Source: Ensifer sesbaniae (GTDB lineage Bacteria > Pseudomonadota > Alphaproteobacteria > Rhizobiales > Rhizobiaceae). Taken from it: a DNA stretch of 64,000 nucleotides. The position numbers and the translations under genes are program-made. The stretch is taken from NCBI RefSeq assembly GCF_013283665.1, contig NZ_JABEKU010000002.1:2074060-2138059 (forward strand). Direction: 5' to 3'. Of this stretch, positions 17,851-26,840 are shown one piece after another (the stretch's first letter is position 1; each line of letters opens with the position of its first letter). The notes beneath the pieces are model-generated. The model searched no databases. It was not told the origin of the DNA and worked only from the letters and a program-made list of their open reading frames with translations.

Positions 17851-20800
17851 ATGAATATGTTTAGCGGAAAAACGAAAAGTCACACGTCTGCAATTCGTAA
17901 CAGTATTCTCTTTGACGAGGATTACTACAGATCCAATGCATCTGTTCCGCATAATGAGGATGCAGCCCTGCATTATCTTAGAAACTGGCGAAAGAGCACG
18001 ACGGAACCGTCTCGCTTCTTTGATACCAAGTTTTATTTAGATATGTACAAGGACGTCAGTGCAAGCCGCTACTGCCCTTTGCTGCACTACGTTTTGTACG
18101 GCTGGAAAGAAGTCCGGGCACCCTCCCCTCTATTTGACAGGGCCGGGTTCCTTGATCGGCACCCGTTGATCGACGCCTCAAAGTCCGATCCGGCAACTTG
18201 TTGCCTCATGCTGTACGGGAGTTATGACTGGAGAACCGGTGCTTCGTCGCAAGTAGCGGACAGCGGAGATAGGGTCGTTCGGCAAACAGTTCAGCGTCAA
18301 CCACTAGATGCACAGACAGAGGCTCAATGCCGATCATTGTTTGATCACGAATTCTATCTGTCAATGTATCCCGACGTCCGTGACGCGAACGTTGACCCAT
18401 TTTCGCATTTTATGACCTTCGGACATAGAGAAAATAGAGATCCGAGCCCTACTTTTGACACGTATTTCTATGCCAAGAGCCACTTAGCTAATTCATCAGA
18501 GAACCCTCTAATACATTTTGTAAAGGCGGGGATGGGACCGAACCTCCCAACGCATTCTCGGAATTTACTGAAGCTAGATCTCACTTCCGAGATGGACTCG
18601 ACGACGTTGACCATATGTGTTCACGTTCATTGCTTCTATCCACATCTAATAGGCGAGATCTGCAAGGGACTTCTAAACTTACCTGGCGGCAGCCATGTGA
18701 TATTCACAGTTTGTAGCCAGCCAGACAGACTTTTTGTAGAAAACTACCTCCGCAAAATCGGCCTGACTCTAACGAGCGACGTCAGAGTGGTTCCAAACTC
18801 GGGAAGAGACATCGCACCGTTTATTGTCGGGACAGCTGACATTTGGCAAAATTACGACCTTGTACTGCATTTGCATACCAAGCACAGTCCGCACATAAGC
18901 TGGGGTGCAAATTGGCGGCGTTATTTGCTGGACCAACTTTTGGGTACGGCGGAACTCGTAAATAGTGTTTTGCGTGAATTCGAGAAAGATGAAACGTTAG
19001 GCGCATTCTATCCAAGCAATTACTTCCAAATCAAAAAACCAATCGATGAGAACCCAAACACTGACCGAGTCCGGGGCACACTTAGCCTTCTTGGCATCAA
19101 GTTTGCCGACGCCTTCCCAGACGAGTTTCCTGCGGGTTCAATGTGTTGGTATCGAACCAAAACGCTTCGGAAGCTGATCGACAAGATCAACAGTTGGGCT
19201 TTGTTCGAAGAAGAGGCTGGGCAGATCGATAGCACTTTTGCTCATGCTCTTGAGCGCGTTCTGCCCATGGTGGTGCGGTCGCAGGGCTATTCTGTCCGGC
19301 AATACGTGACTTCAAGACGGCAACTCATGGGGACCCCATTACCTGCCCCCGGACGAGATAAGCCGAATTGTGCAGTCACAGACTCTTGGCCGAGGGACAC
19401 GCCAAAGGCTGCGGCCCGGCCACGCTCACAATTGGCGCCGTTGTCAAGGGCGTTCAACGGCAAGGCCCTTGATATACATTGGATTATACCCGGGTTTGGC
19501 AAAGGCGCCGGCGGGCACATGACTATTTTCCGTATGGTCAAGTTTCTTGAACAGTTCGGCCACAAACAGACCATATGGCTACAAAATGCAACAAATATGC
19601 CCGATCCAGAGGTCGCGAAGCAGAGAATTGTCGAATGGTATGCGCCGATTGGTCCGTATGTCCATGTATTGCATTTACCCGAAGATATTCGGCAACTCTC
19701 TGGCGACGTAATAATCGCGACTGACTGCTGGACCGCGTTTCCAGTCAGTAGAGCAACGAAATTTAAAGAGCGCTTCTATTTCGTCCAGGACTTTGAGCCC
19801 GATTTCCACCCCGCGGGCGAAAATCGGCTCGTAGCGGAAAGTACTTACGACTTCGGCTTCTCGGCCCTTTGCGCTGGCGCATGGTTGTACGACATGATGG
19901 TGAAGAGGGGTCTGTGGGCCCGTCAGTGGGACCTGTGCGCCGATCATAGCGTCTACTTCCCAACTTTGCGCAGGGCTTCTGGTAATGAAATCCAAATCGC
20001 CATGTACGCACGCCCTTACACGCCGCGACGGGCAGTGCAGCTTGGGTATGCGGCACTGGAACTGTTGGCTACCCGCGGCCGCCGATTTATGGTTCATCTT
20101 TTCGGAGAAGAGAACCTCAATGTCCCGTACGACTTTCCACACATCCAGCACGGCATCTTGGATCATGAGAAGCTCGCAGATCTCTACCGTTCATCGGATA
20201 TTGGGGTGGTTTTTTCGGCAACCAACTATTCGCTCATCCCGCTTGAAATGGCTGCCTGCGGCTTACCAGTGGTTGAGCTAGATGTGCCGAGCACTCGTGC
20301 AATTTTCCATAACGATGAGGTAACGTTCGCACAACCATTGCCCCATAGCATCGCGGACGCCCTTGAGCGCCTTATAGATCATCCAGCCGAACGCGTCTCG
20401 CAAAGCAACAGAGCGTTGGAGTTCGTGAAGAAGAATTCGTGGGAACACAGCGCCCGGCTGGTGGAGAAGGCTTTGAACGATCGGTTACTGAGTCTGGGGT
20501 ATCACGAAGTGCGGTTCCCTGCGCTGGCTGCGCCGAGTATTGTTTCGAAGCGCAAAGTTTCAGTCTTCATTCCTACTTACAACGCCGGTGAGGAGATTAC
20601 TCGCGTCCTAGAACAGGTGGTTACGCAAGAATGTGATTTTAACTTTGACGTCCTTGTTATTGATAGCCAATCATCCGATGACACAGAAGATAGGGTCAGG
20701 GCATTTTCGGGTCGAGGCGTCCGATTCGAGCAGATCGAGAAGAAGCATTTTCAACACGGAAGAACGCGAAATCTGGGCATCTCAATGACGGACGGTGAGT

Positions 20801-21465
20801 ATGTCGCAATTCTGACGCAGGACGCTCAACCCAAGAACCCACAGTGGTTATCGAAGTTGATTGGCGGTTTCGACCGCGGAAACCGAGTTGCCGGCGTGAC
20901 GGGCCGCCACGAAGCCTACCCCACTCACGGTCCGTTTGTCGCGCAAGATATGAAACAGCATTTCGATGGTTTGGCGTTGCTGCCCGACGTGGTCGATTTG
21001 AGCCAAGGTCTGCCGAGTAATTACTCTCCCGGTGGTGTGACTTGGAGGATGCTGACTAATTTCTATTCAGACAACAATTCAGCGATATCTAGAGACGTAT
21101 GGAAGCAACTTCCTTATCCTGAAATCGAGTGGGGAGAAGATTACGTTTGGGCTTCGCTTGCTCTCAAAGCGGGATTCCAGAAAGTGTATGTCGACGAAGC
21201 TGTCGTCTTGCATTCACACGATTTTGATGAAGAAACACTCTTGAAGACAGCCGTGACTGAAGGAGAGTTCTGGGCTCGCGAGTTTGGCATTCGCCTTCAT
21301 GACGATGAACAGGCGACGATTGCCGCATTAAATGCACGCGACCAGAAATTCGCTACGGAGAATGGCATCAGCAAGCTCATGCTCAGCAAGAGGCAAAAAA
21401 AGAACAGACTTCTCGTGAAAGGGCGCTTGCAAGGGTGGCGAAATTGCTATGAAGAACGCAACTGA
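17851..21465 (+). CDS. Three-part glycosyltransferase with RgpF-, GT4- and GT2-type domains
   Basis: A 1204-aa protein. Residues about 20-235 hold four FDxxYYL...PDV...HY...G...E modules like those of the 135-aa protein at 5729. Residues about 250-500 are a rhamnan synthesis protein F-type domain (VVPNSGRDIAPF, LVLHLHTKHS). Residues about 540-860 are a GT4 domain (IHWIIPGFGKGAGGH, LIPLEMAACGLPVVELD). Residues about 900-1200 are a GT2 domain (VSVFIPTYNAG, VIDSQSSDD, ILTQDAQP). It probably builds a rhamnose-rich backbone. It follows the rhamnose genes by 70 bp, which supports that reading. Confidence 0.85.
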   Translation: MNMFSGKTKSHTSAIRNSILFDEDYYRSNASVPHNEDAALHYLRNWRKSTTEPSRFFDTKFYLDMYKDVSASRYCPLLHYVLYGWKEVRAPSPLFDRAGFLDRHPLIDASKSDPATCCLMLYGSYDWRTGASSQVADSGDRVVRQTVQRQPLDAQTEAQCRSLFDHEFYLSMYPDVRDANVDPFSHFMTFGHRENRDPSPTFDTYFYAKSHLANSSENPLIHFVKAGMGPNLPTHSRNLLKLDLTSEMDSTTLTICVHVHCFYPHLIGEICKGLLNLPGGSHVIFTVCSQPDRLFVENYLRKIGLTLTSDVRVVPNSGRDIAPFIVGTADIWQNYDLVLHLHTKHSPHISWGANWRRYLLDQLLGTAELVNSVLREFEKDETLGAFYPSNYFQIKKPIDENPNTDRVRGTLSLLGIKFADAFPDEFPAGSMCWYRTKTLRKLIDKINSWALFEEEAGQIDSTFAHALERVLPMVVRSQGYSVRQYVTSRRQLMGTPLPAPGRDKPNCAVTDSWPRDTPKAAARPRSQLAPLSRAFNGKALDIHWIIPGFGKGAGGHMTIFRMVKFLEQFGHKQTIWLQNATNMPDPEVAKQRIVEWYAPIGPYVHVLHLPEDIRQLSGDVIIATDCWTAFPVSRATKFKERFYFVQDFEPDFHPAGENRLVAESTYDFGFSALCAGAWLYDMMVKRGLWARQWDLCADHSVYFPTLRRASGNEIQIAMYARPYTPRRAVQLGYAALELLATRGRRFMVHLFGEENLNVPYDFPHIQHGILDHEKLADLYRSSDIGVVFSATNYSLIPLEMAACGLPVVELDVPSTRAIFHNDEVTFAQPLPHSIADALERLIDHPAERVSQSNRALEFVKKNSWEHSARLVEKALNDRLLSLGYHEVRFPALAAPSIVSKRKVSVFIPTYNAGEEITRVLEQVVTQECDFNFDVLVIDSQSSDDTEDRVRAFSGRGVRFEQIEKKHFQHGRTRNLGISMTDGEYVAILTQDAQPKNPQWLSKLIGGFDRGNRVAGVTGRHEAYPTHGPFVAQDMKQHFDGLALLPDVVDLSQGLPSNYSPGGVTWRMLTNFYSDNNSAISRDVWKQLPYPEIEWGEDYVWASLALKAGFQKVYVDEAVVLHSHDFDEETLLKTAVTEGEFWAREFGIRLHDDEQATIAALNARDQKFATENGISKLMLSKRQKKNRLLVKGRLQGWRNCYEERN

Positions 21466-21626
21466 TGACAAGTTGGGGGTAAGCCTGTCTTGGCGTCATG
21501 AGCATTCTGGTAACCAGTGTGCTCGCACTTAGACCGTAAATGCTTCACGAACCTAGGTAGGCGGCTTCCGCAGGACTGGGTGTAGAATAAGGCATGGGCG
21601 TACGCCTGGCCCACTGGGATGGTAAT

Positions 21627-22724
21627 ATGTTTGAAAAACCGATTGTTCTTGGAATTTTCTCCCAACAAGTTGGGAGTGGTGTAACGCTGCAACAATTGTT
21701 TTCAAACTACGGAAATAACACTGGAAATATGCTATTCAGTGAGAGTCTACTCAGGGGGGTATCCGGTGCGACACGCGGACACTTGGGTTTCTCTGAAGCC
21801 GATATTGAAGAGCGAGATTGCATAATTCTAGCCGCTGCGAATTGGCTAAACCCAGGCATGGATTTCGCTGGCCTTGCGGCACGGCTCGAGAAGACCAAGC
21901 TGCCGGTTATAGCGGTTGGTCTCGGCGCGCAGTCACCCCTAGATCAGTCGATGCCGGTTTTGAAGGAAGGAACAAAAAGACTAATCAGTCTGATCTCGGA
22001 TCGATCTGCGTCAGTCTCTGTGCGAGGCGCTTTTTCGGGTGAGGTCCTGGAGCACTATGGGGTTAAGAACGTAGCCGTCACTGGCTGCCCCTCGTTACTG
22101 TTAGCCGGTAAAAGCGCCCCTAAACTGAGGACTTACAATCCTGCGGATCAGCAGGCTATATCGGTTGGCGCCACTCGTCATGGGTTTCACGGCACCGACA
22201 GCTTCCAGTTATATATTTATCGGCAGGCCGCGAAACAGAACCTTGAGCTAATTCTGCAATCGGAATTGGCCGATATGTACTTCTCTCTTCGCAGATTGAA
22301 TAACGTCGATATATTGTCGAAATCCACGGAGTTGCTCACAAAAACCTATGGAATAGACGAAAAGAGATTGCATCAATACCTCTGCAATAAAGCAAAGGTC
22401 TTCTTTGACCTTGATGAATGGATATCCCACATGACGCAGCGCAGCCTCTATGTTGGCACACGCCTTCATGGCGCGGTTGCCGCGCTCCTAGCTGGCACCC
22501 CAGCGACTTTGATTGCCCACGACTCGCGCACGCTTGAGGTAGCTGAGTGCCTTCATATCCCCTACGTGCGCAGTTCCGACATTAACACTCAAACAGATTG
22601 TGACTTTAGAAAGCTGCATAGATCTGAGTGCCTTCGGAATTTTGAGGAAGGTTACAGACAATACCTCAAAGGTTTCCTTGACTTCTTCGCGACGGTGAAA
22701 CTGAAGGTGTCATTGAGAGCATAA
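21627..22724 (+). CDS. Polysaccharide pyruvyl transferase family protein
   Basis: A ~365-aa CsaB/ExoV-like protein (PF04230). It has an N-terminal NYGNNTGNMLFSESLL segment, the central AVGLGAQSP and VTGCPSLLL blocks, and a C-terminal GTRLHGAVAALLAGTP motif typical of the family. It would transfer pyruvate from phosphoenolpyruvate as a ketal onto a sugar of the repeat unit. The ATG at 21627 has GGGATGG upstream; a longer start at 21594 is possible. Confidence 0.85.
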   Translation: MFEKPIVLGIFSQQVGSGVTLQQLFSNYGNNTGNMLFSESLLRGVSGATRGHLGFSEADIEERDCIILAAANWLNPGMDFAGLAARLEKTKLPVIAVGLGAQSPLDQSMPVLKEGTKRLISLISDRSASVSVRGAFSGEVLEHYGVKNVAVTGCPSLLLAGKSAPKLRTYNPADQQAISVGATRHGFHGTDSFQLYIYRQAAKQNLELILQSELADMYFSLRRLNNVDILSKSTELLTKTYGIDEKRLHQYLCNKAKVFFDLDEWISHMTQRSLYVGTRLHGAVAALLAGTPATLIAHDSRTLEVAECLHIPYVRSSDINTQTDCDFRKLHRSECLRNFEEGYRQYLKGFLDFFATVKLKVSLRA

Positions 22725-22840
22725 GGACACAGCAGCGTAATGATTTGTGAAAGGGAAACGCGGCCATCGGCGAGGGTATCTCTTCGTTAGACGCTGAGGT
22801 GCGATTCAAGCTACAAAGCACATAACTGAGAGATCATGGA

Positions 22841-23647
22841 ATGGCCACCAATCGCCGAACTGGCAACCCGACGATTATCGACGCGCTGAAACGCAAGAAG
22901 AGTGTCATGAGCGCGGTGATCTTGCGGGATATGCGTACCCGGTTTTTCAATCATGGCCTCGGATTCCTCGTTGTTGTCATGTGGCCACTCGCTCATATGA
23001 TGATACTTTTGCTGATTGCGCGACTTACGGGGCGAAACACTCCGTATGGAGAAAGCCTGAATGTTTTCTTCGCCACCGGATTGATTCCAACACTCGCCTT
23101 TATGTACGTGTCGCGGTTTATGTCTTATTCAATGATCCTGAATAGACCGATGCTGGCGTTCCCACTTGTGAAGCCGTTCGACATAATGGCTGGCCGTGCT
23201 TTTCTTGAGATTATCGCCGCCTGTCTTACGCTGGCGACTATGCTAACTATTCTGACGCTCACCGGCGAGGATCCAATACCCTTCGATATCGAGCAAGCTG
23301 TGCTCGCGTACATGTCAGTGCTGTTGCTTGCTGTGGGAGTTGGCACACTGGTCGGTGTTATCGTTACATTTTTCCCACCATTCGTGACGGTCTACGCTTT
23401 ATCTTTGATTCTCATATACTTGTCGTCGGGAACAATGCTGGTTGTTTCGCAGTTGCCTGATCAGATCGCCATACCGCTTTCGTATAACCCTGTGACTGGC
23501 GTCGTTGAGTGGATGCGTACGGCGTATTTTCCGACATATAGCGACCGACTTGTCAGCAAGCCATACATCATCGGATTTGGCTTGGGGGCACTTTTCTTGG
23601 GGCTCTTGACAGAGCGCGTGCTACGCAGCAGGGTTTTGGAAGGATAG
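22841..23647 (+). CDS. kpsM: Capsular polysaccharide ABC transporter permease, KpsM/RkpT-type
   Basis: A 268-aa ABC-2 permease with about six membrane segments and the family block VILRDMRTRFFNHGLGFLVV near residue 27. With KpsT (9586) it forms the inner-membrane exporter. Its location at the far end of the cluster, separated from kpsT by the sugar genes, is unusual, since kpsM and kpsT are normally adjacent. Confidence 0.9.
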   Translation: MATNRRTGNPTIIDALKRKKSVMSAVILRDMRTRFFNHGLGFLVVVMWPLAHMMILLLIARLTGRNTPYGESLNVFFATGLIPTLAFMYVSRFMSYSMILNRPMLAFPLVKPFDIMAGRAFLEIIAACLTLATMLTILTLTGEDPIPFDIEQAVLAYMSVLLLAVGVGTLVGVIVTFFPPFVTVYALSLILIYLSSGTMLVVSQLPDQIAIPLSYNPVTGVVEWMRTAYFPTYSDRLVSKPYIIGFGLGALFLGLLTERVLRSRVLEG

Positions 23648-23793
23648 TTGACCTAAGTTCAAAGCCCCAATAGCCAATTGCTAAAGGCGCAAATCTATTG
23701 CGAGAGGCATTGTGGCCGGCGTGCAATCTAATCTAATCCTATCTCCAGCGAATAGGCGTCGCGCGATAAGTAGAACAAGGCGACTAGGTTCTT

Positions 23794-25020
23794 TCAGGTC
23801 AACCGATCATCTCTAAGGACATCAAGCCCTTTGCCGGCGGCTGACGTCATTTGGAACACCGCCCGCCGAGTTGCCGCCATCGCTCGCTCACGCACTGAGA
23901 AATCATCGATAAGTTGAAATAGCGTGCTTCGCCAGTCGTCCTCAACGTACGGCAGCCGGATTTCTCCATCATTGCACGAGTAGCCGTAAGCCTCTCCCTC
24001 AGAGAATACGGCGGCTGCTTGGTAGCGCGCAACGTCTATACGCTTGGTAGACGATCGGCTATCGTTGACGTGAGATGGCGCCAACGGAACGAGCATGATG
24101 TCAATACGCCGAGCATTTGCGTCGCCCAGATACTCCAGCCACGGCATCGGCTCACGGATTTGTACGCGATCAAGTCCTCGCCAGATCACTGCTGCACGTC
24201 GATCTGCAAACACCTCAAACCGAGCTTGCGGGCGCTCACGCAAAACCTCCGCTATAATCGGTCGGAGGAAACGATGTTCTTCCACGTGTACCCCGGTCGC
24301 GTGATAGGCGATCAAGACCTCTCCATTCGCCGGATCACACGTTTTAACATCGTCGTCTGTGTTAGACCAAAGCGATTTCGGTGGGGCCGGCGGCAATACA
24401 ACGGCCTTCGCCTGCCCCAGGCGAGACGCGAGGTTTGATGTGGAGGTCCAAACGATATCCAAATGCCTGTTCAGGCGGCCAAGCGGCCAAAGGGCGCGGT
24501 ACCAAAGGAATAGCCGATAGAGAAAATCCGCATCCTTCCCTGTTATGACAGCAGGGATGTCGTCGTCCACGAACAAGCCCACACCTGAGAGACGCCCCTC
24601 GTTGTGGTCAATCCAGCGAAGGGCGGACGGAGATGCGTAGCGACATATGATGACGAAAGCGCCGTCAGCGTCCAGATCCGGTGTTTCTTGGCCGCGAATA
24701 TCTGCCACCTGATAGGGCGGCATTTCAGGTGCCTGCAGCCGCGCTGCAAGGTAGTAGTCAAACGTCGGATTCGGTATCCGCCCGAACACGATGATCCGCT
24801 TTACGCGGCGCCTCGGGCGACCGCAGGCCCCTTCTCGCAGCCGTGGCTGAGGCAATCGCCGCTCAATCCAGTGCGCCATCCGTTCACGCGCTCTGCTCAA
24901 ACTCTCCACCTCGGCGAGATTTCTCGGATGGGCTTTGCAAACGACTTCTTCGGCGATGAATGAGAGGTTCGGATTGTAACAGGGATCGGATTTCAAGGTA
25001 TCGCTCCAACGCTCATGCAT
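23794..25020 (-). CDS. Glycosyltransferase, probably 5'-truncated
   Basis: The 408-aa reading frame begins with residues that match the tail of a GT2 domain (RWSDTLKSDPCYNPNLSF) rather than a true N-terminus. It continues into a GT4-like domain from about residue 72 (VKRIIVFGRIPNPTFDYY, VLIAYHATGVHVEE). An in-frame stop sits just before the first ATG, and only 140 bp separate it from an IS630 element. The catalytic GT2 part has thus probably been lost to the IS-linked rearrangement. It is convergent with kpsM. Confidence 0.65.
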   Translation of the reverse strand: MHERWSDTLKSDPCYNPNLSFIAEEVVCKAHPRNLAEVESLSRARERMAHWIERRLPQPRLREGACGRPRRRVKRIIVFGRIPNPTFDYYLAARLQAPEMPPYQVADIRGQETPDLDADGAFVIICRYASPSALRWIDHNEGRLSGVGLFVDDDIPAVITGKDADFLYRLFLWYRALWPLGRLNRHLDIVWTSTSNLASRLGQAKAVVLPPAPPKSLWSNTDDDVKTCDPANGEVLIAYHATGVHVEEHRFLRPIIAEVLRERPQARFEVFADRRAAVIWRGLDRVQIREPMPWLEYLGDANARRIDIMLVPLAPSHVNDSRSSTKRIDVARYQAAAVFSEGEAYGYSCNDGEIRLPYVEDDWRSTLFQLIDDFSVRERAMAATRRAVFQMTSAAGKGLDVLRDDRLT

Positions 25021-25161
25021 GGCTCAATCGTACAAGATGCTGAGGCCTTTCGGAACAAATCGTTGGCGCGGAGGCCCTTTTGTGATGCAGCATCGCCACC
25101 TCGCGTGTCCATACAAAACGCGGCCCGTAGCAACGCGATCGCTGGAGTTTGCTCATCCATA

Positions 25162-25849
25162 CTAGTCATCTGAATCCGAAATTCGTGTCATAAGCTGTTG
25201 TCGACCTTCTGACAGAAGCGCTTGACGGATGCGAGAATGTCGTCTGCCGATTTGGTCCAGCGATATGGCTTAGGGTTTTCGTTGTGGCGCTCGATAAAGC
25301 TTTTGATGTCGGCTTCGAGTTGAACAGTCGAAGTGTGGACGCCACGTCGTAGTTGCTTGACGTCTCACTGCGATGGGGCTGCAGGCCGAAGGCGTTCCAT
25401 ATCCGGCGGATCGTCGTGTGCGAAAAACCAGCGGCTCCTGCCATCGAGCGGATCGACCAATGGGTCGCATCCGTGGGCGTAGAACGCAGCGTGCGCTCGA
25501 TCACAGCAGCAATCTGATCATCGCCGATCGTGCGGGGCCGGCCAGGGCGAACTTCGTCGAGCAGGCCATCGAGCCGATCTTTAAGAAAGCGCCGCCGCCA
25601 TTTGCCAACCGTATGTTCATGCACGCCGAGTTCGCCGGCAACGACCTTGCTCGCAATTCCGTCGGCACAGCGAAGAATGATCCGGCACCGCTCTGACATG
25701 GAGCGAGCAACGCGATGCTTACGCACCTGCCGCTCCAAATACTCCCGCTCCGCCTCGCTCAAAATCAATGGTGCCGTCGGTCGGCCAGTCGCATTTGCCA
25801 TTGCTCAACCTCCCATGAACAGGCAAAGCGTTCAGTTCCAGAAGACTAG
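25162..25849 (-). mobile_element. Internally deleted IS630-type element
   Basis: The element is bounded by imperfect inverted ends starting CTAGTC(A/T)TCTG, with a TA in each CTAG edge as expected of IS630 insertion. At about 690 bp it is much shorter than a full IS630 element because the middle of the transposase is gone. Its right end (25162-25213) is repeated inverted at 3588-3639. Confidence 0.8.
25166..25801 (-). pseudogene. IS630-family transposase, internally deleted
   Basis: The N-terminal helix-turn-helix region is intact (VAGELGVHEHTVGKWRRRF, then DGLLDEVRPGRPRTIGDDQI) up to GLQPHRSE near residue 150. The DDE catalytic core is missing. The C-terminal piece follows in another frame (RGVHTSTVQLEADIKSFIE, then KPYRWTKSADDILASVK and the stop). 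The 211-aa open frame is therefore a deletion product with a nonsense tail and cannot be an active transposase. Confidence 0.85.
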
Positions 25850-25959
25850 AGTGGAGCCAGAGTACTCGCGCGTCAGCAGACAGGTCGCAGCTACGACCGA
25901 CATACTGCCGCGTTGCCTAAGGAGCGCCCTGTCGCCATACCGCGGCCTCAACGAGCCCC

Positions 25960-26760
25960 TCAAGTCTCAACCGCTCCCGTCACGCTGGGCGCTTTTCGCA
26001 AATTGAGCGCTGGCGCCTCCCCTTCCAGCAACTCCACCCGCCGATCATAATTCGGCGCGATCGTCCCCATCACCCGGTCCCAGAACGAGAAATAGTTGGC
26101 GTAGTTGTATTTGAACTCGGCGTGGTGCTGGTCGTGATAGGTCGTACAAAGCATGGGCCAGGGATGGCGTGCCGTACGCGAGGCAAAGTATTCAAAGCCC
26201 GCGTGGCCGAAGGTGCCGTTGATCTGGTCGAACAACCGATGCGCCAAAAGAATGATCGGCGGGAACGGCACGAGGAAGGTGATGACGGCATAATAGCCCT
26301 GCGACAACGCCGTATCCACGAGGCCGATCGAATCGTTGCTCCAGACGGTCGGCGCGACGCTGCGGTGGTGGAGCAGGTGATACTTGTAGAAAGCCTTGGT
26401 GTGTAGCAGCCGGTGGGCGCAATAGAACCAGGCGTCGAAGAGCACCATGCAGAGCAGGAAGAGCGGCACGGCCGTCCACCAGCTGAAATCCCAGGGCGAA
26501 AAGAACGTCCAGCCCTGGTGCTGGACGAAGAGACCGATTGCGACCGACGTGCAGGTGACGAGGATTGATGCCATGCTCTGGCGGATTTCGGCGGCCTTGC
26601 GCTTCTCGCCGCGTCGCCCCTTCTGGATGCGGCGTTCGGGGTTGCGGTTGTTGAGCCATGTGATGCCATAGCCCAGAATGAAATAGACCAGCACCGTTGC
26701 CGCGTAGATGACAGCCAGCAAGGCAACAAAGGTAAGGCTGTCCTGGAGAAGGGCGCTCAA
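25960..26760 (-). CDS. Sterol desaturase/fatty acid hydroxylase family protein
   Basis: A 266-aa membrane protein with three histidine clusters expected for the di-iron hydroxylase family: HRLLH (116-120), HLLHH (128-132) and HDQHH (209-213). Membrane segments lie near residues 5-35, 62-85, 95-115 and 150-172. It is the last gene of the minus-strand operon that starts with the desaturase at 30406, 80 bp after the PanB-like gene. The substrate is unknown; a second di-iron oxygenase in one operon suggests two oxidation steps on one compound. Confidence 0.85.
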   Translation of the reverse strand: MSALLQDSLTFVALLAVIYAATVLVYFILGYGITWLNNRNPERRIQKGRRGEKRKAAEIRQSMASILVTCTSVAIGLFVQHQGWTFFSPWDFSWWTAVPLFLLCMVLFDAWFYCAHRLLHTKAFYKYHLLHHRSVAPTVWSNDSIGLVDTALSQGYYAVITFLVPFPPIILLAHRLFDQINGTFGHAGFEYFASRTARHPWPMLCTTYHDQHHAEFKYNYANYFSFWDRVMGTIAPNYDRRVELLEGEAPALNLRKAPSVTGAVET

Positions 26761-26840
26761 ATCGAAATCCGCTGCGGAAAGGGAGGTTCAGATGCCGATG
26801 GACTATACCAACCGCCCTCCCCGAGGCAAGTCATCCGGCG

